7,067 nucleotides of DNA, taken from contig JASUTE010000037.1 in assembly GCA_030445745.1 (NCBI GenBank), positions 1-7,067 of the forward strand, written 5' to 3'. The notes below the pieces were generated by a model. That model saw only the letters and a list, made by a program, of their open reading frames with translations. It made no database searches and was not told the DNA's origin. Below are positions 1-6,322 of the stretch, in pieces (positions within the stretch are counted from its first letter, which is position 1; every line of letters begins with the position of its first letter). A program made the translations under genes and the position numbers. The DNA is from Candidatus Cloacimonadota bacterium. GTDB taxonomy: Bacteria; Cloacimonadota; Cloacimonadia; Cloacimonadales; TCS61.

Positions 1-132
1 CAAGCTGTGGAAAGAGTAAATGCTTTTCTGCAACATCTCGGTTGGGAAAATCCAAAGTGCTACTCGATGAAAGCTGTTGAAAACATTGTCGGATTTGCTC
101 TGCTGGGAAAATCCTTGAAGTCGCTCCTGTAA
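1..132 (+). CDS. 3' fragment of a CDS entering from the left edge, possible DDE transposase C-terminus
   Basis: Frame 1 is open from the first base to a TAA at 130-132, giving 43 residues with no start in the window. The residues include AVERVNAFLQHLGW near the beginning and VENIVGFALLGKSL near the end. The pattern ER-x-NA-x-L, then LG, then a hydrophobic stretch, resembles the last part of many IS4/IS5-like DDE transposases, in which the E of an ER pair is the third catalytic acid and the tail is a hydrophobic helix. This is a recollection of family patterns, not an alignment. No terminal inverted repeat could be identified because the left end lies outside the window. It could equally be a pseudogene fragment or the end of an unrelated protein. 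The tail is short, so confidence in the product is low. Confidence 0.4.
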   Translation, partial: QAVERVNAFLQHLGWENPKCYSMKAVENIVGFALLGKSLKSLL

Positions 133-388
133 CCGATTTTATGATTTCACCAACAGGATGTTGAAAACAACTCCATCGCTGAACACGCCCAAAATCACTT
201 ATTTACTTATAAAGATCAGAAATACTACTGGTTTTTACAAAAAAAAATAAATCTTAAACACTTTATTCTATATTCAGGCCTGATTTGAGACCTAATATTT
301 TAAATTTCTCCCTATTTCACCCTAATTATGCAGAACTCATTATCTTCAAGCTAAAGAAAGAAATTTGTATTTTTTGACAACTTTTTTT
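133..388. other. Intergenic stretch, no convincing gene
   Basis: This AT-rich stretch separates the left-edge fragment from the 3' end of gpsA. Short open stretches occur in several frames, including one from about 143 to 287 that follows an in-frame TGA and lacks a credible start and ribosome binding site. None is long enough to support a gene. A poly-A tract sits at about 239-247. If the left fragment is a transposase, part of this stretch would be the right end of the insertion sequence or its decayed remains. No clear rho-independent terminator for gpsA is seen here. Confidence 0.4.
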
Positions 389-417
389 CTAATTAGAGAT
401 AGAATTTAAAGTTGTCA
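375..417. repeat. 10-bp inverted repeat across the gpsA stop codon
   Basis: TGACAACTTT at 375-384 and AAAGTTGTCA at 408-417 are exact reverse complements. A smaller inner pair, TTCTA at 387-391 and TAGAA at 400-404, lies between them, and the gpsA stop (389-391) is inside the structure. In minus-strand RNA the arm is followed by an A-rich run rather than a U-run, so it is not a textbook intrinsic terminator. It could slow exonucleases at the 3' end of the gpsA message or act as a weak terminator. A function is not shown. Confidence 0.45.
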
Positions 418-1366
418 TCAACTCTTTTTTAATATCTTCTACATCTTCGTAAATTATACGTGTAATACAGGATATTAGAGGGATGGTAAGGTTAAATTTC
501 GCCAATTTTTTTATTGTTTTAGCCATCGAAACTCCCTCTACTTCCATTCCAACTTTCTGCAAAGCAGCATCACGGCTATATCCCTGGGCTAAATATTTGC
601 CAAATTTACGGTTACGGCTATTTTCGGAAATACAGGTGGTTATTAAATCGCCCATACCGGCAATACCATAAGCTGTATTGGGGCTTACACCCAAAAATGT
701 CATTACGGTGGTAAATTCACGCAAACCATAGGTCATAATCAAGCCAAAAATATTAGCTTGGAAGTTTAATCCGTCTGCTATGCCCACAGCGATAGCGATA
801 ATTCCTTTTAGTGAAGAAGCGAGTTCTATCCCAAAAACATCGCGGCTAAACTCAAACTGCAGTACAGGATTTTCCAGAACATCTTGCAGCAGAAAGAGAA
901 GTTCAATATCTTTGGACGCCAGAACCGCTTTTGCTGGAAGGCCAGCAGCCACTTCGCGAGCAATGGTAGGCCCGCTAAGGGTGGCAAAACGTATCAGCGG
1001 CAGTTTATCTAGCACTATTTCGCTGATTGTTTTTAGATTGGAATGCTTCACACCTTTGGAAGCATTTACCATAATACATTTTTTAACTCCATGCTGCTTG
1101 AATTCTTCCATCAATTCCTCAATTTTCCTGGAGGGAATAGCAATCACCGCGATATCATCTCGGTTTATTTTTCGGCTAAATTTAGCTTCTATAGTTATTT
1201 TTTTAGGAATTTCGAACCCGGCCAAAAAATCTTCATTTACTCTGGTAGAATTTAGTTTGTTTGCTTCTTTCTGATCAATTGTCCATAAGTACACCTTATT
1301 TTTATCTGAAAAGAGCCGAGCCAGGGTGGTTCCCCAATTTCCTGATCCAATTACAAAAATATTCAT
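389..1366 (-). CDS. gpsA: NAD(P)H-dependent glycerol-3-phosphate dehydrogenase
   Basis: This cytosolic enzyme reduces dihydroxyacetone phosphate to sn-glycerol 3-phosphate, the backbone for membrane phospholipids. The 325-residue product has the usual family length. It begins with a Rossmann fold containing GSGNWG (7-12). SGPTIAREVAAGLPAKAV (131-148) and SLKG with Lys187 match the conserved substrate-site regions. GIAGMGDLITTC followed by SRNRKFG (234-256) is the family's C-terminal signature. The residue after Lys187 is Gly, where most homologues I recall have Asn. The ATG at 1366 was chosen because GGAGGAG sits just upstream; the frame stays open 18 codons further, but that extension covers the ribosome binding site and spacer and lacks family similarity. 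The gene lies 57 nt downstream of a tRNA-Val and may share its transcript. Confidence 0.95.
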   Translation of the reverse strand: MNIFVIGSGNWGTTLARLFSDKNKVYLWTIDQKEANKLNSTRVNEDFLAGFEIPKKITIEAKFSRKINRDDIAVIAIPSRKIEELMEEFKQHGVKKCIMVNASKGVKHSNLKTISEIVLDKLPLIRFATLSGPTIAREVAAGLPAKAVLASKDIELLFLLQDVLENPVLQFEFSRDVFGIELASSLKGIIAIAVGIADGLNFQANIFGLIMTYGLREFTTVMTFLGVSPNTAYGIAGMGDLITTCISENSRNRKFGKYLAQGYSRDAALQKVGMEVEGVSMAKTIKKLAKFNLTIPLISCITRIIYEDVEDIKKELMTTLNSISN

Positions 1367-1386
1367 CTCTCCTCCGTAAAATTCCA

Positions 1387-1414
1387 CTTTTGCAAAAGGG
1401 AAGCGGTAGCTTCC
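1387..1414. repeat. Palindrome and hairpin in the tRNA-gpsA spacer
   Basis: Two adjacent symmetrical elements occupy the 57-nt spacer. CTTTTGCAAAAG at 1387-1398 is a perfect 12-bp palindrome. GGAAGC at 1399-1404 and GCTTCC at 1409-1414 form a 6-bp stem with a 4-nt loop. In minus-strand RNA the stem follows the tRNA and is followed by CTTTTGC, so it could be a weak, leaky terminator for the tRNA or a processing site separating the tRNA from the gpsA message. The palindrome could instead be a protein-binding site. Confidence 0.35.
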
Positions 1415-1423
1415 TAACAAACA

Positions 1424-1500
1424 TGGTGGGTGATACTAGATTCGAACTAGTGACTTCTACGATGTGAACGTAGCGCTCTAACCAACTGAGCTAATCACCC
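1424..1500 (-). tRNA. tRNA-Val, anticodon CAC
   Basis: The minus strand folds into a complete 77-nt cloverleaf with an encoded CCA end. The acceptor stem pairs GGGTGAT with ATCACCC. The D arm is GCTC, loop AGTTGGTTA, GAGC. The anticodon arm is CTACG, loop TTCACAT, CGTAG. The T arm is ACTAG, loop TTCGAAT, CTAGT. The discriminator base is A. Loop positions 34-36 read CAC, which decodes GUG valine codons. The surrounding A37 and 7-nt loop match bacterial valine tRNAs. The gene lies upstream of gpsA on the same strand and is probably released from a joint transcript by tRNA processing. Confidence 0.96.
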
Positions 1501-1514
1501 ATTATTAATCGATT

Positions 1515-1542
1515 AAGTTAAATTCTCTGCTTTAAGTGTCAA
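1515..1542 (-). promoter_or_regulatory. Candidate promoter for tRNA-Val and gpsA
   Basis: Reading the minus strand, a perfect TTGACA -35 box (1542 to 1537) is followed after 16 nt by TAACTT (1520 to 1515), a weak -10 match that keeps the key TA and final T. Transcription would start near 1508, a few bases before the mature tRNA 5' end at 1500. The -35 match and the position directly before a tRNA are the support; the -10 box is poor, and the consensus used is that of housekeeping sigma factors in general. Confidence 0.4.
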
Positions 1543-1628
1543 GTGTTTTCAAAAGGCAAAAAAAGATTGACTAATATGCTTACCAGCTGCAAACGGTTAA
1601 ATATTAAATCTGATAACGAGGTGTTTTT

Positions 1629-2087
1629 ATGAAGGTTTTAAAAGTTTCCGAGATTCTGGAAAAAGATTTTATCATCGATATAAAGTCTTCTGATAAAGAA
1701 GGAGCTTTGAAAGAACTCATTGAGGTAATTTGTAAAAGTGATAAAGTAGAAGACTGCCAGAGTTTTTCCAAAGCTATCTTTGCCCGCGAAAAGCTGATGA
1801 GCACTGGAATTGGATATGGAATTGCTATTCCGCATGTACGTCTAAAAAGTGTAAAAGATTTCGTAATTGCCCTGGGACGTAAACCGGAGGGTGTGAAATA
1901 TGAATCGATTGATGACAAGCCAGTACAGCTTATTTTTATGATTGGAGCTTCTGATACTCAGGACAAAGAGTATATAAAACTGCTTTCTCGGCTGGTTTTA
2001 AGGCTAAAAAATAAGGAATTTGTGAATAAAATTTTGCAGGCAAAGGATTCCCAAGAGGTTTATGAAATAATAAAACGGACAAAATAG
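1629..2087 (+). CDS. PTS EIIA type-2 (fructose/PtsN-like) domain protein
   Basis: The 152-residue product is a stand-alone PTS EIIA domain of the mannitol/fructose/nitrogen type, normally phosphorylated on one histidine. The expected site is His69 in STGIGYGIAIPHVR, the family's phosphorylation motif. The protein spans the whole domain with no EIIB or EIIC fused and no EI, HPr or sugar permease nearby, so a regulatory (EIIA-Ntr-like) role is more likely than sugar uptake. It starts at ATG 1629, preceded by GAGGTG with a short T-rich spacer. It opens an apparent four-gene operon and is followed after 7 nt by a cation/proton antiporter. Known EIIA-Ntr proteins control potassium transport in Enterobacteria, so control of the neighbouring antiporter is a reasonable inference, not shown here. 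Whether it should be called PtsN is uncertain. Confidence 0.9.
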   Translation: MKVLKVSEILEKDFIIDIKSSDKEGALKELIEVICKSDKVEDCQSFSKAIFAREKLMSTGIGYGIAIPHVRLKSVKDFVIALGRKPEGVKYESIDDKPVQLIFMIGASDTQDKEYIKLLSRLVLRLKNKEFVNKILQAKDSQEVYEIIKRTK

Positions 2088-2094
2088 AGGTAGG

Positions 2095-3306
2095 ATGACA
2101 ACTGAATATTTACTATTTTTTATGGGTTCAGCCATAGTTTTGGCACTGATTTTTTCTCAAGCAGCCACGCTGCTGCGTATTCCCATGATAGTTGGTTATA
2201 TTTTTGCCGGAGCTCTTTTGGGGCCGGATATTCTGGGAATTATTTCTCGGCAGCAGATAGCTAGTTTGGATATCGTGAATACTGTGGTGCTCTCTTTAAT
2301 TGGATTTGGAGTTGGCGGAGAGCTACGCTTAGGTGAAATAAAGAAACTGGGTAAAACCATAGTAACTATTGTTCTTTTCGAAGCTTTTGGTGCTTTTTTG
2401 TTAGTAGGAACAGTTTCGGCAATTTTTTTAAAAAGTGTTCCGCTGGGGCTTATATATGGTTCTTTGGCTTCAGCCACAGCACCAGCTGGTACAGTGGAGG
2501 TAATAAAGCAATATAAAGCTAAAGGTAAATTTACTACCACTCTGTATGCCGTTATGGGACTGGATGATATTATCTCGCTTTTATTGTTCACCATTAGTTT
2601 ACCCTTAGCTATCATTTTGTTGGTAGGTGACACTGGTGGCGAAAGTGTTACCATACTTTCAGCGCTGGGAACAGCCGGTCTGGAAATTTTTCTTTCTATT
2701 GGAATAGGAATCGTGGTAGCGCTACTGGTGATTTGGATAGCCCCAAAGCTCCACGATAGAGTGAACTTGATGTTGTTTGCCTTGGCCATGATACTTATTA
2801 ATTGCAGTATAGCTGAATATTATCATCTTTCGCCTATTCTTTTGAATATGACATTTGGAATAGTATTGGTGAATCGAAGTAAGCTGATGGCTAAGAAAGT
2901 TTTTAATGTTTTAGGCGAGTGGTCACCGCCAATGTATGTGTGGTTTTTTGTAATAATAGGAACTCGTTTGAATGTGAGTATGATAAGTAAATATGCCTTG
3001 TTTGTTGTTCTATATATTGTTGCCAGAACGGCCGGCAAAAGTCTGGGAGTATTTTTGGGAGGAACAATTTCCCATGCTCAGACTACTATAAAAAAGTATT
3101 TGGGGCTAGCTTTGATGTCGCAGGCAGGAGTAGCGGTAGGTTTGGCTTTAGCTGCAGCCAAGGCTTTGGAAGCCAAGCATCTGCACGAATATGCTGTGCA
3201 AATTATGAGCACAATTACGGCTACCACTTTTATAGTGATGGTAATAGGCCCTATATTTGCCAAAATAGCTTTGTTTAAATCGGGTGAGACTAATAGCTTA
3301 GATTAG
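2095..3306 (+). CDS. CPA2-family Na+/H+ (cation/proton) antiporter
   Basis: The 403-residue integral membrane protein fits the Na_H_Exchanger (CPA2/KefB-like) transmembrane domain, with about 11-13 hydrophobic segments and no cytosolic RCK/TrkA-N domain at the C-terminus. GLDDIIS has adjacent Asp157-Asp158 in the membrane, the place of the ion-binding DD pair of electrogenic antiporters such as NhaA and NapA. Upstream, SLASATAPAGTVEV (123-136) corresponds to the unwound-helix segment. RTAGKSLG (311-318) and LALMSQAGVAVGLALA (338-353) match conserved late helices. By family knowledge it would exchange Na+ (possibly K+) for H+ across the inner membrane; the cation cannot be read from sequence. 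The start ATG follows GAGGT a few bases upstream. It lies 7 nt after the EIIA gene and 8 nt before a small PII-like gene, which may supply the regulation that a missing RCK domain would otherwise give. Confidence 0.9.
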   Translation: MTTEYLLFFMGSAIVLALIFSQAATLLRIPMIVGYIFAGALLGPDILGIISRQQIASLDIVNTVVLSLIGFGVGGELRLGEIKKLGKTIVTIVLFEAFGAFLLVGTVSAIFLKSVPLGLIYGSLASATAPAGTVEVIKQYKAKGKFTTTLYAVMGLDDIISLLLFTISLPLAIILLVGDTGGESVTILSALGTAGLEIFLSIGIGIVVALLVIWIAPKLHDRVNLMLFALAMILINCSIAEYYHLSPILLNMTFGIVLVNRSKLMAKKVFNVLGEWSPPMYVWFFVIIGTRLNVSMISKYALFVVLYIVARTAGKSLGVFLGGTISHAQTTIKKYLGLALMSQAGVAVGLALAAAKALEAKHLHEYAVQIMSTITATTFIVMVIGPIFAKIALFKSGETNSLD

Positions 3307-3314
3307 GAGTTGTT

Positions 3315-3632
3315 ATGTATATGATCTTACATTTATATCAGGAAAAATATCAGGATGATGTGTTGATGGCGCTAACAGAAGCCGGAATAGAGGAGACGAT
3401 AGTTCTTTCCGGTGAATCATTGGTTCATAAACTGGCATTTGATATGCCCTTGTTTGCCGGCTTTAGGAAATCTTATGGTTCAGGGAAGGGCTTTGCTAGC
3501 GTAATAATGGCAATAGCTGCAAAAGAGCAGGTAGAATTTATGCTTGAAGAATTAAAAAATTCTGGTATAGAGTTTATAGAAAATAAATTGGGTAGCATTG
3601 TGTTGCTACCTGTAGAAAATATTTATAAATAA
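3315..3632 (+). CDS. Small PII-like / ferredoxin-like fold protein
   Basis: This 105-residue soluble protein has the beta-alpha-beta-beta-alpha-beta layout of PII-like proteins. Strand one is MYMILHLYQ, followed by a helix to about residue 24 (ALTEAGI) and strand two ETIVLSG. A loop of about 25 residues (33-58) rich in Phe, Gly and Lys comes next. Strand three is ASVIMAIAA, followed by helix two VEFMLEELKNSGIEF and a last strand GSIVLLPVE. PII-like proteins are usually trimers that bind nucleotides or other small ligands in clefts near such a loop and often control adjacent transporters. No PII signature motif is visible, so the assignment rests on fold pattern, size and context. The first ATG (3315) is preferred over the one at 3321 because GGAG lies five bases before it. 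It sits 8 nt after the antiporter and 12 nt before ftcD. Confidence 0.75.
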   Translation: MYMILHLYQEKYQDDVLMALTEAGIEETIVLSGESLVHKLAFDMPLFAGFRKSYGSGKGFASVIMAIAAKEQVEFMLEELKNSGIEFIENKLGSIVLLPVENIYK

Positions 3633-3644
3633 ACGGGAGGCTAT

Positions 3645-5309
3645 ATGAAGTTAGTGGAATGTGTTCCCAACTTTAGCGAAGGCAGAGACGAGAATATTTT
3701 AAAAGAAATAGCTAGTGTAATAGAAGATGTGAATAATGTAACCCTTTTAGATGTTGATCCTGGTGCTGATACCAATCGAACAGTTTTTACATTTGTGGGT
3801 CAGCCCGATTATGTAGCAGAAGCTGCATTTCAGGCTGTGAAAAAAGCTTCCGAACTTATTGATATGAGCAAGCACAGCGGTGCTCATCCCAGAATGGGAG
3901 CTACCGATGTTTGCCCTTTTATCCCGGTTTCGGAAATAAGTATGGAAGAGTGTGTTGAGCTTTCAAAAAAAGTGGCAAAGCGTATTGGTGATGAACTGGA
4001 TATTCCTGTTTACCTATATGAATATTCCGCCAGTAAACCGGAATGGAAAAATTTGGCAACTGTGAGAAAGGGCGAATACGAAGCACTTCCTAAAAAAATG
4101 GAAGATGACGAGTGGAAACCAGATTTTGGCCCGCAAAAATTCAACGCTCGAGCTGGCGCAACAGCTGTTGGTGCGCGTGAATTCTTGATTGCTTACAATA
4201 TAAATTTAAATACCAGAGACAGAAAAAAAGCACATGACATCGCACTCACAATTCGGGAAAGCGGCCGCTGGCTGCGCGATAAAAAGGGAAAGATAGTACG
4301 TGATGAAAATGGTAAGAAGAAACGCCAGAAAGGCTTATTTAAGTTTTGTAAAGCGGTTGGTTGGTATATCGATGAATATAATCGTGCGCAGATAAGCATG
4401 AATTTGACCAACTACAAGGAAACTCCACCGCATTTGGTCTTAGACAAAGTACGCGAGCTGGCTACAGCAAAGGGTATTCAAGTTACTGGTAGCGAGCTGG
4501 TGGGACTTATACCCAAAGATGCAATGCTGAAAGCTGGAAAATATTATCTAAAAAAAATGGGTGAAAGTGCTGGAATCCCAGAAAAGATGATAATTGAAAC
4601 AGCTATTCAATCGATGGGATTGGAAGATTTGGGACCATTCGAAACTAACAAGAAAATTATAGAATATGCTATTGCTAAAAAAGATAATCTGGTAAATTTA
4701 AACCTAACCGATTTCAACGATGAACTTTCCACCGATTCTCCTGCACCGGGTGGTGGCAGTGTAGCAGCTTTGTGCGCTGCAATGTCTGGAGCGCTTACCG
4801 CAATGGTTTCCAATCTTACGGTGGGAAAGAAAAAGTACAAAGACGTATGGGAACCAGCCAAAAAACTGGCAGAAAAAGGCCAAAGTGTAAAAGAAAGAGC
4901 TTTAGCTGCTATCGATGCTGATACCCAAGCTTTCTATGAAATGATGGCTGCGTGGAAGCTTCCCAAAAAGAAAGAGGAAGATAAAAAGCTGCGCCATGCA
5001 GCTATCCAGAAAGCTACTAAAAATGCTATCCAAATACCTTTGGGAACTTTGGAGATAGCACTAAATGCTGTGCAAATAGCGGCCGAAATTGCTCAGATCG
5101 GTAATGAAAATGCACTTTCCGATGCTGGCGTAGCAGCCATTAATGCAAATGCTGCTGCCAAATCTGCTTATTTGAACGTGAAGATAAATATGGCTGGCAT
5201 TGATGACAAAAAATTTAAGTTTGCAACTATGGGCAAAGCAGATGAGCTTCTGGAAAAGGTAAACAACTTAGCCCAAAAAGTGGAAGCAACTGTAAATGAT
5301 AAAATGTAA
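3645..5309 (+). CDS. ftcD: Bifunctional glutamate formimidoyltransferase / formimidoyl-THF cyclodeaminase
   Basis: The 554-residue product combines two enzymes. It transfers the formimino group of N-formimino-L-glutamate, an end product of histidine breakdown, to tetrahydrofolate and then releases ammonia to give methenyl-tetrahydrofolate. Residues 1 to about 325 are the formiminotransferase: LVECVPNFSEG at the start and KHSGAHPRMGATDVCPFIP, where His81 aligns with the catalytic His82 of the pig enzyme. A lysine-rich insertion (211-230) precedes GWYIDEYNRAQISMNLTNY. Residues about 350-554 are the cyclodeaminase, with SPAPGGGSVAAL (365-376) as its signature. The length matches the mammalian-type fusion rather than separate bacterial enzymes. 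The start follows GGGAGG. It is the last gene of the operon and is closed by a strong terminator. No other histidine-degradation gene is in view, so its pairing with ion-transport genes is unexplained. Confidence 0.96.
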   Translation: MKLVECVPNFSEGRDENILKEIASVIEDVNNVTLLDVDPGADTNRTVFTFVGQPDYVAEAAFQAVKKASELIDMSKHSGAHPRMGATDVCPFIPVSEISMEECVELSKKVAKRIGDELDIPVYLYEYSASKPEWKNLATVRKGEYEALPKKMEDDEWKPDFGPQKFNARAGATAVGAREFLIAYNINLNTRDRKKAHDIALTIRESGRWLRDKKGKIVRDENGKKKRQKGLFKFCKAVGWYIDEYNRAQISMNLTNYKETPPHLVLDKVRELATAKGIQVTGSELVGLIPKDAMLKAGKYYLKKMGESAGIPEKMIIETAIQSMGLEDLGPFETNKKIIEYAIAKKDNLVNLNLTDFNDELSTDSPAPGGGSVAALCAAMSGALTAMVSNLTVGKKKYKDVWEPAKKLAEKGQSVKERALAAIDADTQAFYEMMAAWKLPKKKEEDKKLRHAAIQKATKNAIQIPLGTLEIALNAVQIAAEIAQIGNENALSDAGVAAINANAAAKSAYLNVKINMAGIDDKKFKFATMGKADELLEKVNNLAQKVEATVNDKM

Positions 5310-5330
5310 TATTTACATAGCTATGAAATA

Positions 5331-5359
5331 AGCCATAGCTCAGAGCTATGGCTTTTTCT
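5331..5359 (+). terminator. Intrinsic terminator after ftcD
   Basis: AGCCATAGCT (5331-5340) and AGCTATGGCT (5344-5353) form a perfect 10-bp stem around a 3-nt CAG, closed by a run of five T (5353-5357). This is a strong rho-independent terminator in the plus direction, 21 nt after the ftcD stop. The next gene's ribosome binding site begins about seven bases after the T-run, so there is almost no room for a separate promoter between them. A nearby AGCTATG (5319-5325) could pair with CATAGCT (5334-5340) and disrupt the stem. Confidence 0.9.
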
Positions 5360-5374
5360 AGTTAGGAGGAATTT

Positions 5375-6322
5375 GTGGCATACAAGCACTTGTTTGGGCC
5401 TGTCCCTTCTCGGCGACTGGGCATCTCTTTAGGTGTAGATTTGGTAGCACACAAAGTATGCAGTTTAAATTGTGTTTACTGCGAAGTTGGAGCTACTACT
5501 AATCTCACCATAAAGCGCAAAGAGTATGTTCCTGCGCAAGAAGTAATTTCAGAGTTAAGTGATTTTTTGAAAAATAAACCAGAGCTAGATTATATAACTT
5601 TTTCTGGAGCTGGTGAACCTACACTGAATTCCAAAATCGGGGCTATTATCAATTTTATTAAGAAAAAATATCCGCACTATAAACTAAGTTTGCTTTCCAA
5701 TGGCACCTTATTTTACGATGAAGCCGTAAGAAAAGAAGTTGGTGGTGTAGATTTGGTGCTTCCTTCTTTAGACGCTGTTACCAGCGCAGCTTTTCTAAAA
5801 ATTAACAGGCCTAATCCGAATTTAAAATTGGGAAAAATAATCGACGGCTTGATTCAGTTTAGAATGGAATATCCAAACACAACTATGTGGTTGGAAGTTT
5901 TCATAGTTCCCGGAATTAATGATACAACTGCAGAAATTAGTAAAATGAAACAAGTTTTAACCAAAATTTCACCTGATAGAATTCAGTTGAATACTTTAGA
6001 TCGTCCTGGAACTGCTGATTGGGTACAGCCAGCTTCCAAACAGCAATTATTGGAAATAAAAAATAAGTTAGAACCTCTACCAGTAGAAATAATTGCCAAA
6101 TTCAAATCAGCCCGAAAATATAGCAGCTATAAAAAAGATATCGAAAAAACTATCTTGGAAACGATCAGTCGCCGTCCTTGTACAGACAAAGACCTGTGTG
6201 AAATTTTGGGACTGCACATCAATGAATTAAACAAATATCTGCGAGAGTTGCAACAGAAAGATAAAATAACCAGCGAAAGATTGAAACGTGGAATATTTTT
6301 CCGAGCCAAACAGAATAATTGA
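5375..6322 (+). CDS. Radical SAM protein, COG0731 (TYW1-like) family, with winged-helix-like tail
   Basis: The 315-residue product opens with FGPVPSRRLGISLGVD, typical of the COG0731 radical SAM group. The 4Fe-4S cluster motif follows: Cys29, Cys33 and Cys36 in CSLNCVYC (CX3CX2C). FSGAGEPTLN (76-85) is the SAM-binding GGE-like motif, and LSLLSNGTL and LEVFIVPGIND (173-183) continue the barrel. COG0731 includes enzymes related to wyosine tRNA synthesis, but most bacterial members are uncharacterised, so the reaction is unknown. Residues about 252-312 look like a winged helix (ILETISRRPCTDKDLCEILG, then a recognition-helix-like segment and a basic wing). The GTG start at 5375 is set by AGGAGG five bases before it. 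Its end overlaps the next gene by 35 nt, suggesting translational coupling. How it is transcribed past the terminator just upstream is unclear. Confidence 0.9.
   Translation: MAYKHLFGPVPSRRLGISLGVDLVAHKVCSLNCVYCEVGATTNLTIKRKEYVPAQEVISELSDFLKNKPELDYITFSGAGEPTLNSKIGAIINFIKKKYPHYKLSLLSNGTLFYDEAVRKEVGGVDLVLPSLDAVTSAAFLKINRPNPNLKLGKIIDGLIQFRMEYPNTTMWLEVFIVPGINDTTAEISKMKQVLTKISPDRIQLNTLDRPGTADWVQPASKQQLLEIKNKLEPLPVEIIAKFKSARKYSSYKKDIEKTILETISRRPCTDKDLCEILGLHINELNKYLRELQQKDKITSERLKRGIFFRAKQNN

Noticed and set aside
76-169. Short direct repeats GTTGAAAACA (76-85, 160-169) and TGGGAAAATCC (43-53, 104-114)
   Set aside because: At 10-11 bp in AT-rich DNA these can occur by chance, and they show no regular spacing or context.
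780-1274. 164-codon plus-strand ORF
   Set aside because: It lies wholly antisense to gpsA, has serine- and isoleucine-rich shadow composition and no ribosome binding site.
1367-1420. 18-codon N-terminal extension of gpsA
   Set aside because: The extension covers a strong GGAGGAG ribosome binding site directly before the ATG at 1366, and the Rossmann fold starts with MNIFVIGSGNWG, as is normal for GpsA.
1261-1467. Plus-strand ORF of 68 codons ending in GDTRFELVTSTM
   Set aside because: It runs antisense through gpsA and the tRNA-Val. The C-terminal string is the well-known spurious translation of an antisense tRNA gene.
1567-1600. Plus-strand promoter for the EIIA operon around TTGACT (1567-1572)
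   Set aside because: No acceptable -10 box lies 16-18 nt downstream; nearby AT-rich hexamers are at wrong distances. A promoter must exist in 1501-1628, but I could not place it.
2196-2789. 197-codon minus-strand ORF
   Set aside because: It is an antisense shadow of the antiporter; its proline/serine/lysine-rich product has no domain character.
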